Assembly: GCA_050258575.1 (NCBI GenBank)
Contig: JBLMYZ010000031.1
Span: 1 to 18,650, forward strand
Source of the DNA: JAPUDS01 sp050258575
GTDB taxonomy: Bacteria > Patescibacteriota > Saccharimonadia > Saccharimonadales > Saccharimonadaceae
Length of the DNA: 18,650 nucleotides
Reading direction: 5' to 3'
Below the pieces are notes generated by a model. That model had not been told where the DNA came from and made no database searches. It saw nothing but the letters and a program-made list of their open reading frames with translations. The position numbers were made by a program, and so were the translations under genes. Position 1 is the stretch's first letter. Every line of letters begins with the position of its first letter. Shown here one piece after another: positions 14,026 through 18,650 of the stretch.

Positions 14026-14105
14026 GGTTATTAGCTCTCATCATAGTTGGCTAGAGCGTGCGCTATTTTTTTGCGCCGCAAGGCTCTCCAACTGAGCTAA
14101 TTCCC
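14026..14105. repeat. tRNA-Val 5'-half mimic plus inverted copy
   Basis: 14083-14105 on the minus strand repeats the acceptor and D-arm of tRNA-Val(CAC) (GGGAATTAGCTCAGTTGG), then GAGAGC. 14026-14063 carries the same tRNA part in the opposite orientation (AGTTGGCTAGAGCG plus-strand). The two can pair into a large hairpin with TTGC-GGC-GCAA inside. The whole lies directly 5' of the true tRNA. Confidence 0.65.
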
Positions 14106-14111
14106 TTTTTA

Positions 14112-14150
14112 CAAAAACTTTTACTCGCCTTTGTCTGAGTCGAGTAAAGT
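14112..14150 (-). terminator. Terminator of tRNA-Leu(CAG)
   Basis: On the minus strand ACTTTACTCG (14150-14141) pairs with CGAGTAAAAGT (14127-14117, one bulge), followed by TTTTG. It begins 4 nt after the tRNA CCA. Confidence 0.75.
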
Positions 14151-14153
14151 CTG

Positions 14154-14240
14154 TGGTGCCGCGGAGAGGACTTGAACCTCCACATCATTGCTGACACTAG
14201 CACCTGAAGCTAGCGCGTCTACCAATTCCGCCACCGCGGC
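14154..14240 (-). tRNA. tRNA-Leu (anticodon CAG)
   Basis: Acceptor GCCGCGG/CCGCGGC, anticodon loop UUCAGGU giving CAG (reads CUG), the long variable arm of a class II tRNA, T-arm GAGG-TTCAAGT-CCTC, discriminator A and encoded CCA. It is preceded in its transcript by a partial copy of itself at 14295-14345. Confidence 0.95.
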
Positions 14241-14397
14241 ATAACACCATAGAGTAAAAAAGAGCGATCGAAGTTTTAGGCCGTTCTCGGGCACGCGCCG
14301 CGCGTCTACGAATACTTGCGTTGCCCACGCAGTCGCCACCGCGGCATGACACCATAGAGTAAGAAAGAGCGATCGAAGTTTTAGGCCATTCTCGGGC
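14230..14397 (-). repeat. 105-bp tandem duplication with a tRNA-Leu 5'-half mimic
   Basis: 14230-14292 and 14335-14397 match at all but three positions with a period of 105 bp. Each unit holds the leader flank and the first 12 bases of tRNA-Leu. The upstream unit then carries an inserted hairpin TGCGT-(5 nt)-ACGCA plus AGTATTC before GTAGACGCGC of the tRNA, which folds back (ACGCGC-GGC-GCGT). The insert is nearly the same as in the tRNA-Phe mimic at 5017-5042. Confidence 0.75.
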
Positions 14398-14439
14398 CCA
14401 TCTTTTATGACATCACCACCTACAAAGTACCTGCAGGAT

Positions 14440-14490
14440 ATTATAGCAAAAAATCTGTAGATTGAAATTTATCGTTCATATCTGTATGAT
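14440..14490. promoter_or_regulatory. Back-to-back promoters for tRNA-Leu (minus) and tRNA-Val(TAC) (plus)
   Basis: Plus: TTGAAA (14462-14467), 17 bp, TATGAT (14485-14490). Minus: TTTCAA (the same six base pairs), 16 bp, TATAAT (14445-14440) with an upstream TGC extension. The two promoters share one -35 box and so should exclude each other. Confidence 0.65.
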
Positions 14491-14502
14491 AAATAAGTCC
14501 TT

Positions 14503-14579
14503 GGGTCGCTAGCTCAGTTGGCTAGAGCACCTCGTTTACACCGAGGGGGTCGGGGGTTCGAGCCCCTCGCGACCCACCA
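14503..14579 (+). tRNA. tRNA-Val (anticodon TAC)
   Basis: Acceptor GGGTCGC/GCGACCC, D-arm AGCTCAGTTGGCTAGAGC, anticodon arm CCTCG-TTTACAC-CGAGG giving TAC (reads GUA), T-loop TTCGAGC, discriminator A, CCA encoded. A near-consensus promoter lies 12 nt upstream and a strong terminator follows. No mimic is seen here. Confidence 0.96.
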
Positions 14580-14581
14580 AG

Positions 14582-14613
14582 AAAATATTCTGACACCTCG
14601 TCGGGATATTTTT
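14582..14613 (+). terminator. Strong Rho-independent terminator of tRNA-Val(TAC)
   Basis: A 13-bp stem (14582-14594 with 14600-14612, two G-U) with loop ACCTC; the 3' arm ends in a T-run. The stretch from here to 14715 has only a small palindrome at CGTCTAGACG and no gene. Confidence 0.85.
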
Positions 14614-14715
14614 GTTTCTCGTTAGTCTACTCATGCTAGAGGGGCGCAAAACCGTCGTCTAGACGATCGGCGGCAGCCAGAACTTTCATACGCTCGCGTT
14701 ACTGACCGTTAGTAG

Positions 14716-15111
14716 TTATACACCCAAATAGTCTTCTTCTGTGGTAGCTTCGCCCCACGTTACAACCTCACCGTGTTCGTCAGCTTGCTGCATGGCAATG
14801 TGGCTCATGAAACGGTCGGGCGAGGCGCCGTGCCAATGCTCTTCGCCTGGCTCGATATAGACAACATCGCCAGGATGGATTTCTTGCTTGCCTGCACGAG
14901 TGCCGACATAGCCGATGCCATCGGTGACGTAAAGCGTTTGCCCCATTGGATGCGTGTGCCGAACCGTGCGGGCACCAGGTGTGAAGTGAACATGTGCGCA
15001 GCCAATGGCGGTTTGGTTATCTGGGTTACGTATGGTGTCGACGTAGACGTCGCCAGTGAACCAGTCGTGTGGGCCTTTGGCGGATTGACCGCCGCTTTGG
15101 GTGTATTTCAT
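14716..15111 (-). CDS. Single-domain cupin protein
   Basis: 131 residues from the ATG at 15111, which has GGAGGAG 6 nt upstream. Metal-binding cupin motif 1 is GARTVRHTHPMGQTLYV and motif 2 is GDVVYIEPGEEHWHGA. The usual Glu of motif 1 is Gln here, as in the manganese cupins related to bacterial (R)-hydroxynitrile lyases and carboxymuconolactone-type cupins. The fold should hold Mn or another divalent metal through three His residues. The reaction is unknown. It follows the alcohol dehydrogenase gene by 43 bp on the same strand and is probably in its operon; such pairs are common in operons for small carbonyl compounds. Confidence 0.85.
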   Translation of the reverse strand: MKYTQSGGQSAKGPHDWFTGDVYVDTIRNPDNQTAIGCAHVHFTPGARTVRHTHPMGQTLYVTDGIGYVGTRAGKQEIHPGDVVYIEPGEEHWHGASPDRFMSHIAMQQADEHGEVVTWGEATTEEDYLGV

Positions 15112-15154
15112 ATTATCGCTCCTCCTCTGGAACAAGTTTCACTGTTGTACATCA

Positions 15155-16184
15155 CTACACCTCACTCACTTTGAGATACGATTTGATTGCCTCGCGCTTG
15201 TCCATTTTTTCGTAGGCTTCCTGAACGTGATCGAGATCGGTACTGAAGGTGAAAACTTTGCCCGGGTTGATTTCGCCTTTTAGCACGGCGTTGAGCAGAA
15301 TTGGTGCATAGGCGCGTTGGGGCTGGTCCGCCGTGGACGCCAACGGTTGTGAAAAAGAGTTGCTGGAATGGCACGGTGATGCCGTGCGGTACGCCAACCG
15401 TGCCGACCATTGCGCCAGCGCGAGCCATGCGAAATGCCATCTGCATCGCAGGGTCGTTACCGACGCATTCGAGCACGGCGTCGAACCCGACACCTTCGAC
15501 GGTGAGGGCTTTTGCGTTGGCAACGCCTTCCTCGCCACGCTCGGGCACAATGTCAGTTGCGCCAAATTCTCGCCCTAATTTCTGTCGATTCTCGTGGCGG
15601 CTCATCAACACAATTTTCTCTGCGCCGAGCATGTTGGCGGCAATTACCGCGCACAGCCCGACTGCGCCGTCACCGACTACCGCGACCGCGTCGCCTTTCT
15701 TCACACCTGCCATGACAGCGGCGTGATAGCCTGTGCCCATGACATCGCTGATCGTGAGAAGTGACTGTAGCTGATCTTCGTTGTAGTCGCCAGCGGGGAT
15801 TTTGTACAATGAGCCGTTTGCGTGGTCGATTCGTGCGTATTCGGCTTGGCCTGTGCCGTAAAATTTGACCGTCGTGCAGTTAGTATAGTGTCCAGCACGG
15901 CAGTTGGCACATGTGCCACAGCCAAGTCCAAATGGAATGATGACGAAATCGCCTGGCGCAAAATCGGTGACTGCACCACCAACTTGTTCGACCACACCGA
16001 TACCCTCGTGACCGCACTGACTACCATGTTCTTTTGGCTCGATCCCGCGATAAAACCACAGGTCGCTGCCACACACGCAGGCACGCACAACGCGTACAAT
16101 TGCGTCGGTCGGGTTTTGGAGTGCCGGTCTTTCAACCTCTCCTGCTTGGATGTTTTTTATGCCCTTAAACAATGCTGCTTTCAT
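15155..16184 (-). pseudogene. Zinc-dependent alcohol dehydrogenase, frameshifted near the C-terminus
   Basis: The ATG at 16184 has AAAGGAG 6 nt upstream. The frame gives catalytic-zinc residues CVCGSD and CGHEGIG, the structural-zinc Cys cluster (GCGTCANCRAGHYTNC), and the nucleotide-binding VVGDGAVGLCAV followed by SRHENR, which suggests NADP(H). After GVHGGPAPTR (near 15311-15316) the frame goes wrong: the normal C-terminus (AYAPILLNAVLKGEINPGKV ... YLKVSEV) continues in another frame and stops at 15155. Two bases are missing from a CGCG run, or one is extra. In the present frame translation ends at 15162 with an unrelated tail of about 46 residues. It could be a real mutation or a sequencing error. 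Zn-ADHs oxidise alcohols or reduce aldehydes. Confidence 0.85.
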
Positions 16185-16204
16185 ACACACTCCTTTTAAC
16201 GCCC

Positions 16205-16210
16205 ATTATA
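16205..16210 (-). promoter_or_regulatory. -10 element of the ADH-cupin operon
   Basis: Minus-strand TATAAT, 20 nt before the ADH ATG, leaving room for a leader with a Shine-Dalgarno. The -35 is unclear. Confidence 0.55.
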
Positions 16211-16259
16211 GAAGAAATTCAAAAATAAACGACCTTATTTCTTATATAGGTTTTCCCTC

Positions 16260-16288
16260 TTGCGTTTTTATGTAACTTATGCTATAAT
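16260..16288 (+). promoter_or_regulatory. Promoter of the DEAD-box helicase gene
   Basis: TTGCGT (16260-16265), 17-bp spacer, TATAAT (16283-16288) with a TGC extension before the -10. It leaves a leader of about 85 nt. Confidence 0.7.
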
Positions 16289-16335
16289 GAGGAGATAGTA
16301 ACACACATAGAAACATCTACTGGATGAATACTTGG

Positions 16336-16376
16336 ATACCCTTGTCGTTCATCGCTGATGATAACGAAAGGGTTAT
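16336..16376 (+). promoter_or_regulatory. 5'UTR hairpin covering the helicase ribosome binding site
   Basis: CATC/GATG (16350-16353/16357-16360), TCGTT/AACGA (16345-16349/16363-16367), CCCTT/AAGGG (16339-16343/16368-16372) and ATA/TAT (16336-16338/16374-16376) form one long stem with small bulges. The Shine-Dalgarno GAAAGGG (16366-16372) is fully inside it and the stem ends 2 nt before the ATG. This could make translation depend on temperature or on RNA unwinding. Confidence 0.65.
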
Positions 16377-16378
16377 AC

Positions 16379-17695
16379 ATGAAACGAAGTTTTAGGCCTG
16401 GCGCCCAGCGCCGCAGCCACCATGCGCCAAGCAAACAACACAAAACCCGCCAGCCGGCAGCGATTCATGCCAGTAAATTCATTAACCAAGCGGTTGCCGC
16501 AGAAGCGGAATTGCCCTATGAGCCCGAGCATACGTTTCATACTATGGGGCTTAACAAGCGCACCGTTGCCACGCTAGATTACATTGGGTATAAAATACCC
16601 TCTCCTATCCAAGACCAGTGCATTATACCGGCGCTTGCGGGGCGCGATATTATTGGCCTGGCCAATACCGGCACCGGTAAAACCGCCGCGTTTTTATTGC
16701 CGATTATCGAAAAACTGTATTCCGACCGCACACCTGTAACGGCGCTTGTTCTTGCTCCGACGCGTGAGTTAGCTCAGCAGATCGACGAAGAGTTTCGCCG
16801 CTTTAGCGCTGGTCAAAAAATGTACAGTGTACTAGTGGTGGGCGGTGCTAATATTAACCGCCAAATCCAGCAGATTAAGCGCGGCCCGCAAATCGTCATT
16901 GGCACACCGGGGCGCATTAAGGATTTGATCGACCGCCGCGTGCTGCGACTGAGCGGCGTCACTACATTCGTGTTGGACGAAGCCGACCGCATGTGTGACA
17001 TGGGATTTGTGCGTGATATCCGCGCGATTGCCGCCGAGCTGCCGCAGGCGCGCCAAACTTTTTGTTACAGTGCCACTATGACGCCTGATGTGCAGCGGAT
17101 TGTGGAAGAATTTATGGTACATCCGCACACGGTGAGCGTGGTGAAAAACGAAACCAACGTTCACATCGAGCAAGATGTGATGTACGTGCGCGACAAAGCG
17201 CATAAAATTGAGCTGCTGACGGAGCTTTTACAAAAGCCGGAGTTCACCAAAACAATCGTGTTTGGCGATACGAAATACAGCATGCAGCGCCTGAGCGACA
17301 CGCTGGTAAAAAACGGTATTAGAGCCGCGGCGATTCATGGCAACAAAAGCCAGGCTCAGCGCGAACGCGCGCTCAAAAGTTTTAAGACCGGCGAAGTTGA
17401 CGTGCTGGTGGCGACAGATGTTGCTGCGCGCGGACTGGATATTCCGAACGTCAGCCACGTGATCAATTTTGACCCGCCAAAAGTATACGCCGACTACGTG
17501 CACCGTATCGGCCGCACAGGACGGGCCGGCAATACCGGCAACGCCCTCACCTTTATGATTGGAAACCCTGCTAATACTACTGCGCAGCACACGCCGGCGC
17601 CCGCCCACCGCCCGCCGCGTAAACCGCGCCGCCAAAGCCCCGCCGCTACCGCCGAAGACCGCTTAGTACGTTTGAGTAACGGTTTGGACGCCTAG
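16379..17695 (+). CDS. DEAD-box ATP-dependent RNA helicase
   Basis: 438 residues from the ATG at 16379 (MKRSFRPGAQRR), chosen for GAAAGGG 6 nt upstream. A basic N-terminal tail of about 60 residues precedes the core: Q motif (GYKIPSPIQ), motif I (ANTGTGKT), Ia (PTRELAQQ), Ib (TPGR), II (VLDEADRM), III (SAT), V (ATDVAARGLDIPN) and VI (YVHRIGRTGRAG). A proline/arginine-rich tail follows. The family unwinds short RNA duplexes in ribosome assembly, RNA decay and cold adaptation (RhlE/DeaD-like). The SD-sequestering leader hairpin could give autoregulation. It is the only gene in its transcript and ends 6 bp from the convergent GNAT gene. Confidence 0.95.
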   Translation: MKRSFRPGAQRRSHHAPSKQHKTRQPAAIHASKFINQAVAAEAELPYEPEHTFHTMGLNKRTVATLDYIGYKIPSPIQDQCIIPALAGRDIIGLANTGTGKTAAFLLPIIEKLYSDRTPVTALVLAPTRELAQQIDEEFRRFSAGQKMYSVLVVGGANINRQIQQIKRGPQIVIGTPGRIKDLIDRRVLRLSGVTTFVLDEADRMCDMGFVRDIRAIAAELPQARQTFCYSATMTPDVQRIVEEFMVHPHTVSVVKNETNVHIEQDVMYVRDKAHKIELLTELLQKPEFTKTIVFGDTKYSMQRLSDTLVKNGIRAAAIHGNKSQAQRERALKSFKTGEVDVLVATDVAARGLDIPNVSHVINFDPPKVYADYVHRIGRTGRAGNTGNALTFMIGNPANTTAQHTPAPAHRPPRKPRRQSPAATAEDRLVRLSNGLDA

Positions 17696-17701
17696 GTAAA
17701 C

Positions 17702-18223
17702 CTAAGATTTGTCAGTTTTTGGCGGAAACACGGTTATGAGCGGATATTTGCCACTTGAGTCTACCGTAAATTGAACGCCCGAGCGCTGCAGTATTGCCAA
17801 GTTGCGTTCGGTTGAACTGGGTTGCGAACGCGAGTGTAGTTCAGGTATACCCTGCTCGCTTGCCTCATTTAGGACTTTGCCTAAGAGCGCAGCACCCACG
17901 CCGCTTCCACGTTCTTCAGAATCAACAGCTACACCATCAAAAAATGGTACGTTCCTACCAAAGTCATAGCTGGCAACGCCCACAACGGCCGCGCCGCGTT
18001 TTGCGACTAGGTTTTTTTGTCCGGACATAGCGTCGTATGTTTCATAAAACTCGTCAATTGTTTCAAAGGTGGGTGTTGGGCTGTCAACCCCGTCCTGCAA
18101 TGCACCGGCATATATCTCTGCCGCTCGTAGCAGTTCTGGCGGAACATCACTCAGCTATTCCCACCCCTCGTCGGGAGGCAGTTGATACGTTTGTATGCTC
18201 AACTCATCATTTTCAATAGTCAT
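17702..18223 (-). pseudogene. GNAT family N-acetyltransferase interrupted by an in-frame TAG
   Basis: From the ATG at 18223 the frame reads MTIENDELSIQTYQLPPDEG-WE, then TAG (18157-18155), then continues LSDVPPELLRAAEIYAGALQ to the stop at 17702. The acetyl-CoA binding motif EERGSGVGAALLGK is intact, as is the downstream beta-strand/helix pattern, so the fold is complete apart from the nonsense codon. CAG to TAG would be a one-base change. A good leaderless promoter precedes the ATG. TAG is an ordinary stop elsewhere in the window (typA, DUF4342 and helicase genes), so general recoding is unlikely. A shorter protein from an internal start such as the TTG at 18100 is possible. The acetyl acceptor is unknown. 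Confidence 0.8.
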
Positions 18224-18229
18224 ATATAC

Positions 18230-18257
18230 ATAGTAAAGCCTACGACAGCTTAGTCAA
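18230..18257 (-). promoter_or_regulatory. Promoter of the GNAT gene (leaderless)
   Basis: Minus-strand TTGACT (18257-18252), 16 bp, TACTAT (18235-18230), then six bases and the ATG at 18223. It is the best full example of the leaderless arrangement in this window. The bases from 18258 to 18371 show nothing further. Confidence 0.65.
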
Positions 18258-18371
18258 AGTTATACACGGGGTTCGTAGGTCGTTCGGCATAGTTGAAGCG
18301 TAAAGTTGCGAATAATTTATACCGACTTGAGTGTGGCAAAAAATGAGAATTTTGAATATGCCTAAATAGCC

Positions 18372-18602
18372 GTGGTTCACCTACTGGTTATCGGACGCGT
18401 TTTTCCTTACAGCTGGATTAATGGCGGCGGATCAACGTCGTATGACGTGCGAGTGAACGTTTCTCTAGTAGGTATGATTCCGTTAGTTATTTTGGGCGCG
18501 CTCACATATCTTGCTTCGTCCATTTCAAAGGTCCGTATGGGCGTGCGGGTGAAGATTACGCTGCGGTTGTTGGCGCTGAGCTACGTTCTTACGCAGACCT
18601 AA
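18372..18602 (+). CDS. Possible small membrane protein (or degraded gene)
   Basis: 76 residues from a GTG at 18372; the frame has a TAA just upstream. The segment GRVFPYSWINGGGSTSYDVR is followed by a hydrophobic stretch (about 31-51, VSLVGMIPLVILGALTYLASS), a basic linker and a second weakly hydrophobic end. The composition looks like a genuine small integral membrane protein, but no ribosome binding site or clear promoter is seen. An upstream ATG in another frame (encoding MRILNMPK, then TAG) hints that the 5' end may be lost or frameshifted. The remainder to the window edge (18603-18650) shows nothing. Confidence 0.35.
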   Translation: MVHLLVIGRVFPYSWINGGGSTSYDVRVNVSLVGMIPLVILGALTYLASSISKVRMGVRVKITLRLLALSYVLTQT

Positions 18603-18650
18603 AGAGTATAAGGACGGCGTGAGTTGTTTTAGGTGGGTAACGCATTTGAT

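Noticed and set aside
17702..18223. TAG read as an amino acid (recoded or suppressed stop)
   Set aside because: TAG ends several intact genes in this window, and no special context was seen around the codon.
1..18650. CRISPR array, prophage or restriction system
   Set aside because: No regularly spaced direct repeats and no cas, phage structural or methylase motifs in any plausible ORF.

Overview
The window looks like part of a chromosome from a Candidate Phyla Radiation bacterium, most likely a Saccharibacteria (TM7) relative. This is an inference from the compact layout, the TypA, RarA, DUF4342 and DEAD-box proteins, the very short or absent 5' leaders, and a fermentation-style gene set. 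Base composition looks roughly balanced. UGA is an ordinary stop (response regulator, kinase, rarA and lldP all end in TGA), so the recoded-UGA lineages (Gracilibacteria, SR1/Absconditabacteria) are excluded. No rRNA, CRISPR array, transposase or prophage gene was found.

Left part (1-2715): the N-terminal 302 codons of a glycogen-debranching-like alpha/alpha-barrel enzyme (minus) diverge from an OmpR-type response regulator and its histidine kinase, which overlap by 8 bases. Region 2731-5110: a nucleoside deoxyribosyltransferase-like protein; an odd island with an unrecognised 124-residue protein between two outward-pointing 114-bp structured repeats; tRNA-Gly(CCC); a zinc metallopeptidase; tRNA-Phe(GAA) with a 5' tRNA-like mimic. 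Region 5110-7336: a DUF4342 protein diverges from rarA, which is translationally coupled to a membrane-anchored or secreted HNH nuclease.

Region 7293-13748 (all minus): a single polypeptide with two GH13 glucosidase barrels, the GTPase TypA/BipA and an L-lactate permease. Together with the enzyme at the left edge, this suggests alpha-glucan or oligoglucoside use with lactate exchange across the membrane.

Region 13786-14617 is an RNA cluster: tRNA-Val(CAC), tRNA-Leu(CAG) and, on the other strand, tRNA-Val(TAC), with terminators, a back-to-back promoter pair and several partial or inverted copies of the tRNAs. Region 14716-18650 holds a cupin, a zinc alcohol dehydrogenase with a frameshift, a DEAD-box helicase whose ribosome binding site lies in a leader hairpin, a GNAT acetyltransferase broken by an in-frame TAG, and a possible small membrane protein.

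The most interesting unexplained signals are: (1) the pair of 114-nt repeats, each followed by a Rho-independent terminator and carrying a compensatory base-pair change in a 9-bp stem, which suggests an undescribed structured RNA; (2) tRNA 5'-half mimics placed between the promoter and the true tRNA, two of which share an inserted D-loop hairpin although the tRNAs are unrelated; (3) a repeated -10 hexamer exactly 6 nt before the ATG, indicating leaderless mRNAs.
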